A DNA stretch of 39,244 bases from a methanogenic archaeon. GTDB taxonomy: Archaea; Thermoplasmatota; Thermoplasmata; Methanomassiliicoccales; Methanomethylophilaceae. Below, one piece after another: positions 25,686-34,315 of this stretch. A program made the translations under genes and the position numbers. Below the pieces are notes generated by a model that was not told where the DNA came from, searched no databases, and saw only the letters and a program-made list of their open reading frames with translations. Location: the NCBI GenBank assembly GCA_902763685.1, contig CACWTF010000019.1, positions 1 through 39,244 of the forward strand. The letters are read 5' to 3'. Each line of letters starts with the position of its first letter. Within the stretch, counting starts at the first letter, position 1.

Positions 25686-25693
25686 ACATCAAC

Positions 25694-25709
25694 GGCCCCG
25701 CAAGGGGCC
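25694..25709 (+). terminator. Intrinsic terminator after aconitase gene
   Basis: GGCCCC (25694-25699) pairs with GGGGCC (25704-25709) around a GCAA tetraloop, followed by TTTCTTCT. It begins 9 nt after the stop codon. Confidence 0.8.
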
Positions 25710-25730
25710 TTTCTTCTATCAGGTGGTCGA

Positions 25731-26855
25731 ATGGAATCGGTGCCAGGTACAGGTATTTCATGGGAGATCCGCGGCGATACCCTCTATCTTACCGGCTCCG
25801 GCGATATGGAATTCCGGACCAGACCAGACGGTATCCTCGACATCCCCTGGTATTATCTCGATTTCATCCACGTTGACATACAGGACGGGATAACCTCCAT
25901 CGGTGCCGAGGCGTTCCACACCTCGGACCTCGTAGATATAACGATCCCGGACTCCGTGAGGGGCATCGGACCCCTCGCATTATGCAAGTGCCAGGATCTG
26001 AAAACAGTACGCCTTGGCAAAGGGATAGTCTCGATTCCCGAGTACGTTTTCGCGGACTGTGTCTCCCTGTCCGAGATCGAGCTATCCGTGGAATCGGTCG
26101 GCTACCGTGCGTTCGAGAACTGTTCCTCGCTGTCCTCGGTCAGGCTCGGAGAAGGACTGAAGCATATCGGCGACATGGCTTTCGCGGGATGCACCTCTCT
26201 GAGATCGATCGCGATTCCGGCCACTGTTGAATCGATCGAAGGCAATCCGTTCAAATGCTGTTCCTCGATGGAAAGCATCGCGGTGGCGGATGGGAACACC
26301 TGTTACCGTTCCTCGGACGGGGCACTCTTCGATTCGGAGATGAAAAGACTGATATCCGCTCCCGGAAAGGTGCGGGTTAGTATACCTTCGAAGACTTTGG
26401 GCATCGGCGATTACGCATTCGCTGGTTCCTTCCTGCAGTCTGTATCCCTCCCCGATAACATCGTGACCCTGGGGGTCGGAGCGTTCTCCGACTGTACCGC
26501 TCTCGAGACCGTTTCCATCGGGAATCTGAGGTCCGTTCCCGGCGAGGCGTTCAGCGGCTGCACATCATTGCAGAAAGTGGATCTGGGTATGTGCAGGGAT
26601 ATCGGTCCCGGAGCATTCGCCGGTTGCACCTTCTTGGAAAAGATCGAACTCCCCGATACCATGGAATCAGTCGGTCCTGATGCCTTCAAGGGAACGGGAC
26701 TCACCGAGGTCGCGATTCCGGATTCCCTGCTGGAGATCGGTCCCGGAGCATTCTACGGATGCGGCAAGCTGAGGAAGGCGACCCTCCCCTTCCCGTTCGG
26801 GGACGAGGATGAGTACTTCCCCGCCGAAACGGAAATCGAGTATCTGGAACAGTGA
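25731..26855 (+). CDS. BspA-type leucine-rich-repeat (LRR_5) protein
   Basis: A 374-residue solenoid of LRR_5 units of about 23 residues. Visible units include ITSIGAEAFHTSDLVDITIPDS, IEGNPFKCCSSMESIAV, LGVGAFSDCTALETVSIG and VGPDAFKGTGLTEVAIPDS. BspA-like proteins are often surface adhesins of gut microbes, but this copy has no signal peptide or membrane anchor, so it may be cytosolic or exported by another route. The N-terminus (GISWEIRGDTLYLTGSGDM) is the short beta cap found ahead of such repeats. It abuts the convergent cbiK gene exactly at 26855/26856. Confidence 0.85.
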   Translation: MESVPGTGISWEIRGDTLYLTGSGDMEFRTRPDGILDIPWYYLDFIHVDIQDGITSIGAEAFHTSDLVDITIPDSVRGIGPLALCKCQDLKTVRLGKGIVSIPEYVFADCVSLSEIELSVESVGYRAFENCSSLSSVRLGEGLKHIGDMAFAGCTSLRSIAIPATVESIEGNPFKCCSSMESIAVADGNTCYRSSDGALFDSEMKRLISAPGKVRVSIPSKTLGIGDYAFAGSFLQSVSLPDNIVTLGVGAFSDCTALETVSIGNLRSVPGEAFSGCTSLQKVDLGMCRDIGPGAFAGCTFLEKIELPDTMESVGPDAFKGTGLTEVAIPDSLLEIGPGAFYGCGKLRKATLPFPFGDEDEYFPAETEIEYLEQ

Positions 26856-27638
26856 TCACAGGGGCTTCGCGGCCTTGGCGTGCTCGGCGAACATCCTCCT
26901 GAAGGAGGGAAGGCTGCCGAGTCCCATGACGACGCAGTCTGCCTCGATGCCCCCTGCCTTCAGAACCGATTTCAGGGAATCGTCATCATCGCCGGCCATG
27001 TCATTGTTGGCATGGTCCCCGGCGACGATCATGAAGGGCATGAGGGTGACCTTCTTCACACCGTCCTCCTTCAGCATCTCGATGGTGTTATCAAAGTCGG
27101 GGAATCCCTCCACGGTGGTGATGTAGACGTTCCTCAGTCCGGCGAACCTCAGTTTGAGCTGCAGTTCGCTGTAGGTGGCGTTGGCGAAGTGGGTGGTGCC
27201 GTGGCCCATGAGCACCATGGGGTTCCCTTTGACGAGGGGGAGGATGTCGTTCCTGATGCACTCCACCACCTCGTTATAATCGGCATCACTGGTGAGCAGG
27301 GGCTTTCCGATGCTCAGCGATTTGAACTTGGGTTTGTAGGGGGTGACGAAGGACTCGATGAAATCGTATTCCTCCCCGTTCATGACGTGGGTGGACTGTA
27401 CGATGACGTCGTCGAATCCCTCCTTCACGAGCTTTTCCATCGCCTCGTCGATGTAATCGATGTACTCGTTGTCCCTCTTCTTGAGCTTGGCGATGATCAT
27501 CTTGCTGGTCCATGCACGTCTGAGTTCGCGGTCGGGGAACGCTTCCGCTATGGCTTTCTCGGTGGGGACGATGGTCTGTTCCCTGTTGTCATTGTAGCTG
27601 GTTCCGAAACTGATGACGAGTATGGCCTTCTTGCTCAT
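26856..27638 (-). CDS. cbiK: Anaerobic sirohydrochlorin cobaltochelatase
   Basis: Inserts cobalt into sirohydrochlorin in the anaerobic cobalamin pathway, which supplies corrinoid for methyltransferases such as MtaC. The start at 27638 (MSKKAILVISFGTSYNDNRE) is preferred to 27656 because it gives the standard N-terminus. The metal-binding histidines lie in LMGHGTTHFAN (residue 146) and MIVAGDHANNDMAG (residue 209), close to the two known CbiK histidines. STHVMNGEEYD and the rest of the two-domain fold are present. At 260 residues it is full length. No other cbi gene is in the window. It abuts the LRR gene at the 3' end. Confidence 0.92.
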   Translation of the reverse strand: MSKKAILVISFGTSYNDNREQTIVPTEKAIAEAFPDRELRRAWTSKMIIAKLKKRDNEYIDYIDEAMEKLVKEGFDDVIVQSTHVMNGEEYDFIESFVTPYKPKFKSLSIGKPLLTSDADYNEVVECIRNDILPLVKGNPMVLMGHGTTHFANATYSELQLKLRFAGLRNVYITTVEGFPDFDNTIEMLKEDGVKKVTLMPFMIVAGDHANNDMAGDDDDSLKSVLKAGGIEADCVVMGLGSLPSFRRMFAEHAKAAKPL

Positions 27639-27742
27639 GACGGATGTATCATCCATTAACGATAAGGATATTTCCGCGGGAACCTCGGGAATTCCGGAGC
27701 AGTGTCAATAACTCTTTTTATCTTCTAATCAATCGATTGCTG

Positions 27743-27940
27743 ATGAGCAAGTCCGGAGATGCCTTTAGGAAGCTTGATAAATCCCAATACGAGTGGGAAT
27801 TCGTCGGGATGTGCGACGGTGTCGTCGTCGCCCATTCAAGATCTTTTGACGAAGTCTATGAAGTGACCAAGAAAGCCTGCGGCCCTGATAAGATTCCTTT
27901 CGTATCCCAGGTCCTTCCTGCCGAATGCCTGATCCTCTGA
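27743..27940 (+). CDS. Small DUF5678-like protein
   Basis: A 65-residue protein starting at the ATG 27743, after the AT-rich DNA. The core EWEFVGMCDGVVVAHSRSFDEVYEVTKKA followed by PFVSQVLP matches the DUF5678 pattern: an aromatic strand with a G-x-V turn, a helix with evenly spaced hydrophobics, then a final strand. Members are tiny archaeal and bacterial proteins of unknown role, often near toxin-antitoxin genes. No partner is visible here. The longer frame to 27644 is unlikely because it would begin inside AT-rich promoter-like DNA. Confidence 0.6.
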   Translation: MSKSGDAFRKLDKSQYEWEFVGMCDGVVVAHSRSFDEVYEVTKKACGPDKIPFVSQVLPAECLIL

Positions 27941-27998
27941 TTCAGGAAACGGTTTCTGTCGGAGAAGTCTATTATTTTCGAAGGCGATTCTCCCCCTC

Positions 27999-29393
27999 AT
28001 GCGTTCCCTTATCCCCGACGAACTCGACGAACAGCTCAACTCCCTGCAGATAGACATCGCCTCGAAGCAGATCCCGGTGATCATCCTCTTCGAGGGAGGA
28101 AGCGGAAGGGTCATCGGGAGGATAATCAGCGAGTTGGACAGGAACCTGGAACCCATGGGCATCAGGTACTTCCACCTGGATTCCGGGAAGAAGAGCAGTG
28201 CGGCCCTCGCGGACGTCCTGAGCTCCACCCCCGCCAAAGGGGAGATCGTCCTCTACGACCGTTCGTGGTATTCGCTGGCGGTGGACCACTGCACCGGGGA
28301 CGATGTGGTGATGAAGGAGCAGATCGAGGGCATAAAGGGATTCGAGAGCTTCCTGATGGACAATGGGATATTCATCATCAAGATCGGGTTCAGGATGTCC
28401 AACGAGGACTTCCGCAGGCACATCGACGAGTATCGTACGAGAACTCCTATCAGCAACACCTTCCTCTCTGTGGACCACATCGACCGCGTGAAGTTCAGGG
28501 CGGTAATGCCCGACATAGTGAAGGGAACGGACACCAAGCGTGCCCCCTGGGACATCGTTGACGTCACTGATCTCGAGAGTACCTTGTCGGAGACCGTGAA
28601 GACCATCGTGAAGAGGATGGGGCAGTGCGTCAAAGGCGGATGGGAGAAACCCGAGCCCAAGACCGTATGCAAAAGATATCCCAACCCCCGCGAGGGGCTC
28701 GACCTCGACGGCGATTCGAAGGACTACAGCGACAGGATGGACGCCCTCAGCGAGGAACTGGAGAGGCTGCAGATCCTCCTGGCGGTGAGCGGACGTTCCA
28801 TGGTCCTCGGTTTCGAGGGATGGGATGCGGCTGGGAAAGGAGGAGCGATTAAGCACCTCTGCCACGCACTGAACCCCCGCGGGTATGCCGTGCAGAGGGT
28901 CAAGGCCCCGTCGCAGGAGGACCTCGCCCACAACTATCTGTGGAGGTTCGCACGCGGACTGCCCGAGCCCGGACACATCTCCATCTTCGACCGCACCTGG
29001 TACGGGAGGATGATGGTGGAACCCATCGAGGGTTTCTGCACCGAGGAGGAGTACGAACGTTCGGCCGACGAGATCAACGGCTTCGAATCCATCCTCTCCA
29101 TGCAGGGTACCATCATCATGAAGTTCTGGCTGGATATCGACAAGGAGACGCAGCTGGAGAGGTTCAACGACAGGAAGAACGATCCCCTCAAGCAGTGGAA
29201 GCTCACTGACGAGGACTGGAGGAACAGGGAGAAGTGGGATGCCTACGACATGTACGTGAACGACATGATCTCGTCCACGAACACCCCTTATGCGCCGTGG
29301 GTCGCGGTACCCGCCAACAGCAAGAAGGCCGCCAGATTATGTGTGATGCAGGCCGTCGTCGACCGTCTGAGGAAAGAGCTGGAACCCCAGTGA
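27999..29393 (+). CDS. Two-domain PPK2, polyphosphate:AMP phosphotransferase type
   Basis: Predicted to transfer phosphate from polyphosphate to AMP (class II PPK2). The C-terminal domain is intact: Walker A-like GWDAAGKGG at 274-282, then FDRTWYGRMMVEP (lid and base), RFNDRKNDPLKQWKLTDEDW and the NTPYAPWVAVPANSKKAAR tail. The N-terminal domain is degenerate: its loop reads EGGSGRVIGR (residues 32-41), without the catalytic lysine, though it keeps VLYDRSWYS. So only one active site is likely, as is known for fused PPK2 proteins. At 464 residues it is of usual PAP length. Its 3' side carries a strong inverted repeat at 29403-29433. Confidence 0.88.
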   Translation: MRSLIPDELDEQLNSLQIDIASKQIPVIILFEGGSGRVIGRIISELDRNLEPMGIRYFHLDSGKKSSAALADVLSSTPAKGEIVLYDRSWYSLAVDHCTGDDVVMKEQIEGIKGFESFLMDNGIFIIKIGFRMSNEDFRRHIDEYRTRTPISNTFLSVDHIDRVKFRAVMPDIVKGTDTKRAPWDIVDVTDLESTLSETVKTIVKRMGQCVKGGWEKPEPKTVCKRYPNPREGLDLDGDSKDYSDRMDALSEELERLQILLAVSGRSMVLGFEGWDAAGKGGAIKHLCHALNPRGYAVQRVKAPSQEDLAHNYLWRFARGLPEPGHISIFDRTWYGRMMVEPIEGFCTEEEYERSADEINGFESILSMQGTIIMKFWLDIDKETQLERFNDRKNDPLKQWKLTDEDWRNREKWDAYDMYVNDMISSTNTPYAPWVAVPANSKKAARLCVMQAVVDRLRKELEPQ

Positions 29394-29402
29394 TCACACT
29401 AC

Positions 29403-29433
29403 GCAATCGTCGATTTTAACCATCGGCGATTGC
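29403..29433. promoter_or_regulatory. 12-bp inverted repeat between PPK2 and XRE regulator
   Basis: GCAATCGTCGAT (29403-29414) pairs with ATCGGCGATTGC (29422-29433) over a 7-nt loop, with one G-U pair. A further half-copy (TCAATCGCCG) follows at 29443-29452. The site is 9 nt past the PPK2 stop, so it can be a terminator; the extra half-site and nearness to the XRE gene also suggest an operator. Confidence 0.45.
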
Positions 29434-29471
29434 AATATTTCGTCAATCGCCGTAATCCCTGTACGACACCG

Positions 29472-29479
29472 TTATATAG
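29472..29479 (+). promoter_or_regulatory. TATA element for XRE regulator and mevalonate cluster
   Basis: TTATATAG is centred 26 nt before the ATG at 29502, with no ribosome site between, predicting a leaderless start. Confidence 0.5.
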
Positions 29480-29501
29480 CCACTATACTTCCCACTTCCC
29501 G

Positions 29502-30194
29502 ATGTCTGACGAGTTCAGGGAGAAGATCGCGGGGGAGATCACTCTCGCCGCGGAGCCCGGGAAGACCATCCGCAAGTGGAGGGAGGAGTTCGGACTGTCG
29601 CAGTACGAGCTCGCCGACGCCATGGAGGTCTCGCACTCGGTCATCAGCGACTATGAGTCCGGGAGGAGGAAATCCCCCGGTGTCGGAGTCATCCGCAAGA
29701 TGGTCGATGCTTTTCTGAGATTGGACGAGGAGAAGGGTTCCCCCGTCACGGTGAAGTACATGCCTGAGAGCAAACTCAGCTGCGTCATCGATATGGGCGA
29801 GTACCCCCAGGGTGTCGACGAGGTGACCTTCATCAAGGCCATCTCCGGTTCCAACATAAACCCCCAGAAGACCCCCGCCAAGAGGATCTACGGATACACC
29901 ATCGTGGATTCTTTGAAAGCGATATTGAGTCTCAGCTCCCAGGATTATCTCAAGATATACGGATGGAGCACCGAGCGTGCCCTCATCTTCACGGATGTGC
30001 ACTACGGGCGTTCCCCGATGGTGGCCATCCGCGCACACCCCCTGACCCCGGCCATGGTGGTGTACCAGAAACCCGATCAGACCGATCAGCTGGCCATCAA
30101 GCTGGCGGAACGCGAGGGGATCCCCCTCGTGGTCACCGACCTCTCGGTGGAGAAGCTGATCGACAAACTTTCTGCCCTCAAGGAGGCAAACTGA
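29502..30194 (+). CDS. XRE-type archaeal regulator (COG1709-like), first gene of the mevalonate cluster
   Basis: The N-terminal helix-turn-helix spans about residues 20-65 ([20 protein letters not shown], then [15 protein letters not shown]). The remaining 160 residues form a sensor-like domain with [37 protein letters not shown], a stretch seen in this archaeal family; no ligand is known to me. The start at 29502 rather than 29430 is supported by the TATA position. The stop lies 2 bp before the HMG-CoA synthase start, so it is in the same operon; in several euryarchaea such a regulator sits next to HMG-CoA synthase. It may sense a pathway intermediate. Confidence 0.8.
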   Translation: MSDEFREKIAGEITLAAEPGKTIRKWREEFGLSQYELADAMEVSHSVISDYESGRRKSPGVGVIRKMVDAFLRLDEEKGSPVTVKYMPESKLSCVIDMGEYPQGVDEVTFIKAISGSNINPQKTPAKRIYGYTIVDSLKAILSLSSQDYLKIYGWSTERALIFTDVHYGRSPMVAIRAHPLTPAMVVYQKPDQTDQLAIKLAEREGIPLVVTDLSVEKLIDKLSALKEAN

Positions 30195-30196
30195 AA

Positions 30197-31252
30197 ATGA
30201 CTGGAATAGTGAGTTACGGCGCATATGTGCCCAGATACAGAATCAAACCCGAGGAGATCGGAAGGGTGTGGGGTGCCAACGGCGCCGCCATGGGAAAGGG
30301 TCTCATGATCACCCAGAAATCCGTCCCCGCCCCCGACGAGGACACCGTCACCATCGCGACCACCGCCGCCAGGGACATGCTCGACCGTGTCCCCGAGGTG
30401 AATCCCGCCGACATCGGAGCCGTCTACATCGGATCCGAGTCCCACCCCTACGCAGTCAAACCCACCTCCTCCATCGTCGCCGAGGCCATCGGGGCCACCC
30501 CCAACATGACCGCCGCCGACCTGGAGTTCGCATGCAAGGCCGGTACCGCAGGCATCCAGGCCGGAATGGGTCTCGTAGCCTCAGGTATGGTGAAGTACGC
30601 CGTGGCCATCGGAGCCGACACCTCCCAGGGAGCACCCGGGGACGCTCTGGAATACTCCGCATCCGCGGGAGGAGCGGCATACCTCATCGGTAACGAGAAC
30701 TGCATCGCAACCATCAACAAGACCCTCAGTTTCACCACCGACACCCCCGACTTCTGGAGGAGGGAGGGTATGATGTACCCCGTCCACGGAGGAAGGTTCT
30801 CCGGCGAGCCCGCCTACTTCAGGCACGTGACCTCCGCCGCCAAGATGATGATGGAGGCCATGGGCACCACCCCCGCCGACTACAACTACGTGGTTCTCCA
30901 CCAGCCCAACGGGAAGTTCCCCACCAGGGCCGCCAAGATGCTGGGATTCAGCGACGAGCAGCTCGCACCCGGACTCCTGACCCCCGTCATCGGAAACACC
31001 TACTCCGGTGCGGTACCTCTCGGTTTGGCACATGTCCTCGACCAGGCCAAACCCGGAGACAGGATCCTCGTGACCTCCTACGGTTCCGGAGCGGGATCCG
31101 ACGCATTCGACATCACCGTCACCGACGAGATCGCTAGGTTCAAGAGGGACAACGCACCCATCCTCGACAAGATCCTCGCCGACCCCGTATACATCGACTA
31201 CGCCATTTACGCGAAGTTCAAAGAGACCATCAAGATGCCTGAGGAGGAGTGA
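30197..31252 (+). CDS. Hydroxymethylglutaryl-CoA synthase
   Basis: Condenses acetyl-CoA with acetoacetyl-CoA to HMG-CoA, the entry to mevalonate and archaeal membrane lipids. The nucleophile cysteine is C113 in [15 protein letters not shown]. The catalytic glutamate lies in [11 protein letters not shown], and the histidine in [20 protein letters not shown]. The start at 30197 gives the standard [17 protein letters not shown]-terminus with a ribosome site (AGGAGG at 30181-30186). At 351 residues it is the archaeal type. The thiolase follows with a 2-bp gap. In archaea this enzyme forms a complex with the next two gene products that channels acetoacetyl-CoA. Confidence 0.95.
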   Translation: MTGIVSYGAYVPRYRIKPEEIGRVWGANGAAMGKGLMITQKSVPAPDEDTVTIATTAARDMLDRVPEVNPADIGAVYIGSESHPYAVKPTSSIVAEAIGATPNMTAADLEFACKAGTAGIQAGMGLVASGMVKYAVAIGADTSQGAPGDALEYSASAGGAAYLIGNENCIATINKTLSFTTDTPDFWRREGMMYPVHGGRFSGEPAYFRHVTSAAKMMMEAMGTTPADYNYVVLHQPNGKFPTRAAKMLGFSDEQLAPGLLTPVIGNTYSGAVPLGLAHVLDQAKPGDRILVTSYGSGAGSDAFDITVTDEIARFKRDNAPILDKILADPVYIDYAIYAKFKETIKMPEEE

Positions 31253-31254
31253 AG

Positions 31255-32421
31255 ATGAGGGAAGTAGCAATCATAGGAGCAGGAAGCACCAAGTTCGGCG
31301 AGCTCTGGGGACAGTCCTTCAGGGCACTCGGACTCGAGGCAGGAATGAAGGCCATGGCATCCGCCGACCTCTCCGGAGAGGAGATCGACGCGGTATACAT
31401 CGGCAACATGTCCAGCCGTTTCATCGCACAGCAGCACATCGACGCCCTCGTGGCGGACTACACCGGAATGGCCGGCAGGCACATCGCCTCCACCTCCATC
31501 GAGGCCGGAGGAGCATCCGGAGGAGTCGCCTTCAGGCAGGGAGTCATGGCAGTCGCATCCGGAATGCACGATGTCGTCATCGTCGGCGGAGCCGAGAAGA
31601 TGACCGACCTCGACGATGATTCGGTAAACGAGGTGCTCAACGGCACCACCGACGCGGACTGGGAAGCAGGTATGGGACTCTCCCTCACCTCCCTCTACGC
31701 CATGATCGCCCGCAGGATGATCCACGACGGCATCGCCACCCGCGAGGAGATCGCCGCCTGTGCATACAACTCCCACTTCCACGGACAGTTCAACAAGGAC
31801 GCCCAGTTCAGGAAGGAGATCAAGCTCGACACCGTCCTCAAGGCAGGGCCCACCGCCGAGCCCCTTACCATGTTCGACGGGGCACCCATCTCCGACGGAG
31901 CGAGTGCCGTGATCCTCTGTCCCCTCGAGGACGCCAAGAAATACACCGACGCTTACGTGAAGGTGGCCGCCACCGCCCAGGCATCCGACTCCCTGGCACT
32001 CTTCCAGAGGAAGAGCATCACCGAGTTCGAGGCCACCGCCGTCGCTGCACAGCAAGCATACGAGATGGCAGGCATCACCGCCCAGGACATCAAGGTCGCG
32101 GAGGTTCACGACGACTACACCGTCGGCGGAGTCATGGCACTCCAGGACCTCGGACTCTACAAGAAGGGCGAGGCAGGAAAGGCCTTCCTCGACGGAAGCA
32201 CCAAGTTCGATGCCGGTAAGATCGCGATCAACACCTCCGGAGGTCTCAAGGCCAAGGGATACCCCATCGGAGCCGCAGGCGTATCGCAGATCGTCGAACT
32301 CTACGCACAGCTCACCAACAGCGCTAACGACAGGCAGGTGAAGGATGCTAAGTACGGACTGGCACAGTCCGTCGGAGGTACCGGTTCCGCTGTCACCGTT
32401 TCTATCCTGGAGGCGATGTGA
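31255..32421 (+). CDS. Archaeal acetoacetyl-CoA thiolase homologue with altered catalytic residues
   Basis: Expected role: condensing two acetyl-CoA for HMG-CoA synthase. The fold and flanking residues match the archaeal thiolase (REVAIIGAGSTKFGELWGQSF, VGGAEKMTD, PISDGASAVIL, QSVGGTGSAVTV). However, the nucleophile motif EAACASGG reads EAGGASGG, so the cysteine is G86. The catalytic GHPxGATG reads GYPIGAAG (Y336). The HDCFT motif reads HDDYT (residues 285-289). Two of the residues needed for thiolase chemistry are therefore missing. The start at 31255 is preferred to the GTG at 31249 because the ribosome site GAGGAGGAG ends at 31249. The gene is intact with strong codon bias, so it is probably expressed; it may be a structural partner. 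Confidence 0.85.
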   Translation: MREVAIIGAGSTKFGELWGQSFRALGLEAGMKAMASADLSGEEIDAVYIGNMSSRFIAQQHIDALVADYTGMAGRHIASTSIEAGGASGGVAFRQGVMAVASGMHDVVIVGGAEKMTDLDDDSVNEVLNGTTDADWEAGMGLSLTSLYAMIARRMIHDGIATREEIAACAYNSHFHGQFNKDAQFRKEIKLDTVLKAGPTAEPLTMFDGAPISDGASAVILCPLEDAKKYTDAYVKVAATAQASDSLALFQRKSITEFEATAVAAQQAYEMAGITAQDIKVAEVHDDYTVGGVMALQDLGLYKKGEAGKAFLDGSTKFDAGKIAINTSGGLKAKGYPIGAAGVSQIVELYAQLTNSANDRQVKDAKYGLAQSVGGTGSAVTVSILEAM

Positions 32422-32422
32422 A

Positions 32423-32833
32423 ATGGCAATGGTATCAGCAAGGGAATGGCGTGAGATCCCCGGAAGGTACAACCTCATCGGAAGCAAGTGCGGATGCTGC
32501 GGGAAGATCTTCTTCCCCTCCCGTTCCTTCTGCCCCGACTGCAGGCGTGCCGGAATCGGGAAGATGGAGCCCTTCAAGCTCAGCAGGAAGGGAGAGGTCT
32601 ACTCCTTCTCCATCAACCATGAGTACTCCGGTTTCAACGGCAGGATGATGCCCTACGCCGTAGCGTTCATCAGGAACGACGACGGCGTGATGCTCGCAGG
32701 ACAGCTCGTCGACGTCGATTTAGACAAGATCGAGATCGGAATGCGTGTCAAGGCTGTCATGAGGAAACTGAACGAGGACGGAGCCGCCGGTGTCATCCAC
32801 TACGGTTTCAAGTTCGTCCCCGACAACGAGTGA
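32423..32833 (+). CDS. DUF35 OB-fold/zinc-ribbon protein of the HMG-CoA synthase-thiolase complex
   Basis: A 136-residue protein with a zinc ribbon, CGCCGK...CPDC, near residues 26-43, followed by an OB fold (GEVYSFSINHEYSGFNGRMMPYAVAFI, AGQLVDVDLDKIEIGMRVKAVM). In methanogens this protein bridges thiolase and HMG-CoA synthase and supplies a shared CoA pocket. It starts one base past the thiolase stop and ends 6 bp before the HAD gene, so the operon continues. Nothing looks altered. Confidence 0.9.
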   Translation: MAMVSAREWREIPGRYNLIGSKCGCCGKIFFPSRSFCPDCRRAGIGKMEPFKLSRKGEVYSFSINHEYSGFNGRMMPYAVAFIRNDDGVMLAGQLVDVDLDKIEIGMRVKAVMRKLNEDGAAGVIHYGFKFVPDNE

Positions 32834-32839
32834 AAGTAA

Positions 32840-33469
32840 ATGAAAACCCTAGCGATCTGGGACCTGGACGGTACCCTTACCGAATCCAGGCCCTGGATCG
32901 AAGCATCCTACCGCCACGCGGCGGAGACCATGGGGCTGAAACCTTTAGAGGGCAGGCTCCTGGACTCCGCCATGTGCGGTGACCTTTTTTCCAATGTGAA
33001 GAGGCTGTACGGCCTCGAGGGCGAGAAGGCCCTGGAGTTCGCCCGCCTCTACCGTTCTTACTATTCCGAGAACTGCTTCGACAGGGTGGAGCTCTTCGTG
33101 GGCATCCGCCGTACTCTGGAAGAGGTGAGGTCGAGGGGTGCGGACCAGGCCGTGGCCACCATGAAGCCCGAGGGTCCCGCCAACGACCTCCTCAGACGTC
33201 TCGAGGTCGCGGATTATTTCGTGAAGATAGCGGGCACCGACTTCGAGGGCAAACGCAGCAAGTGCCAGATGATCAAAGAATGTATGGCATGCGGTGAGTA
33301 CGACAACGTCATCATGATAGGCGACTGCCCCTCCGACCGTAAGGCCGCGGAGGAAGCGGGAGTGAAGTTCATCGCTGCCGCATTCGGTTACGGATATCCC
33401 GTCGACAAATGCATCAAGGAAGGCATCGAGTACATAGAATCGCCCATGGATATAATCCGTTACCTGTGA
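32840..33469 (+). CDS. HAD-superfamily phosphatase
   Basis: Phosphoglycolate-phosphatase-like HAD hydrolase. Motif I is WDLDGTLTES at residues 7-16, with both aspartates. A helical C1 cap follows, then motif III KRSKCQMIKE and motif IV VIMIGDCPSDRKAAEEAG. At 209 residues it is typical. The start lies 6 bp after the DUF35 stop, so it is probably the last gene of the mevalonate operon, though no family role in isoprenoid synthesis is evident. The substrate is unknown. It ends exactly against the convergent ABC permease gene at 33469/33470. Confidence 0.88.
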   Translation: MKTLAIWDLDGTLTESRPWIEASYRHAAETMGLKPLEGRLLDSAMCGDLFSNVKRLYGLEGEKALEFARLYRSYYSENCFDRVELFVGIRRTLEEVRSRGADQAVATMKPEGPANDLLRRLEVADYFVKIAGTDFEGKRSKCQMIKECMACGEYDNVIMIGDCPSDRKAAEEAGVKFIAAAFGYGYPVDKCIKEGIEYIESPMDIIRYL

Positions 33470-34315
33470 TCATCTCTTCTTCACAAGAATTATGGCGACC
33501 ACCAGGAAGGCGGCGGTAACGCCGAGGACGTACAGCAGACTGGTGGCCGTATCGAACTGGAAATCCCACAGACTGAGGTCGAATCCCATCTTCGCCCTGA
33601 AGCTTGTGGAATCAATACCTGCGAAGGACTGGTCGAGTGCTCCTCCTGCGATGAGATCGCGGAAGATCGAGGACATGTGGGTGGCGGGCATCAGCGTTCC
33701 GACGACCTGCATCCCTTCGGGCATGGAACCCATGGGGATGTAGATTCCAGTGAGGAATCCTATCGCCACGCTGACGATGCTGAAGAAGCTAGCGAACCCT
33801 CCGGTGCTCTTGACGAACGATGTCAGAGCGTACATGATGATGCATCCGGAGAGGGATGCCGGAATGGTCAGAAGAACAGCTAAAGCAACGTTCACCGCAT
33901 CGAGGGGACATCCCGTAGCCACAAGGAACAGGAGCGAACCCGCGAGTATTATCAATGTGAAAAGGAACGCCGCCACGAAGGTCCCGAGGATGTATCCGAG
34001 GGCCAGTCTCCACTGTCCCGCGGGGGTCACAAGGAAATCGGTGTCCTTCCCTTCCGCACGGTCGGTGTTCATGGTCTGCAGGGCACCCATGCAGGATGTC
34101 ACGGAAACGATGCCTGCGATCCCCGCCAGCACCCAAGCGTCCATGAGGTTCGCCACGTCGGGCAGTCCCGCGTTGTCGGAGATCATCATGTCCCTGAGGA
34201 CGAACAGGTAGAGCATCACGACGATACCCGCCGCCATCAGCGAGAACACCACGTTCGCCCTGTCGCGGAAGAAGCAGATGCAGTTCCTCTTGACAAGTGC
34301 CAGGACGGTCCTCAT
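33470..34315 (-). CDS. ABC-2 type transporter permease
   Basis: A 281-residue integral membrane protein of the DrrB/NodJ type, with six predicted helices: one after the short basic N-terminus (VVFSLMAAGIVVMLYLFV), then AWVLAGIAGIVSVTS, ILGTFVAAFLFTLIILAGSLLFLVA, VNVALAVLLTIPASLSGCIIMYAL, FFSIVSVAIGFLTGIYIP and a last one at the C-terminus. It should pair with an ATPase of the kind found in the upstream fusion. It begins inside the fusion's stop (ATGA overlap), so it is coupled to that gene. Because that ATPase lacks Walker A, the exporter may not work unless another ATPase serves it. Confidence 0.88.
   Translation of the reverse strand: MRTVLALVKRNCICFFRDRANVVFSLMAAGIVVMLYLFVLRDMMISDNAGLPDVANLMDAWVLAGIAGIVSVTSCMGALQTMNTDRAEGKDTDFLVTPAGQWRLALGYILGTFVAAFLFTLIILAGSLLFLVATGCPLDAVNVALAVLLTIPASLSGCIIMYALTSFVKSTGGFASFFSIVSVAIGFLTGIYIPMGSMPEGMQVVGTLMPATHMSSIFRDLIAGGALDQSFAGIDSTSFRAKMGFDLSLWDFQFDTATSLLYVLGVTAAFLVVAIILVKKR

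Noticed and set aside
29963-30196. 78-codon N-terminal extension of HMG-CoA synthase
   Set aside because: It overlaps the regulator gene in another frame and has arginine/proline-rich shadow composition; the ATG at 30197 has a ribosome site and gives the family N-terminus.
31207-32577. 456-codon antisense frame over the thiolase gene
   Set aside because: Same codon-bias artefact; it crosses three well-supported genes in the other direction.
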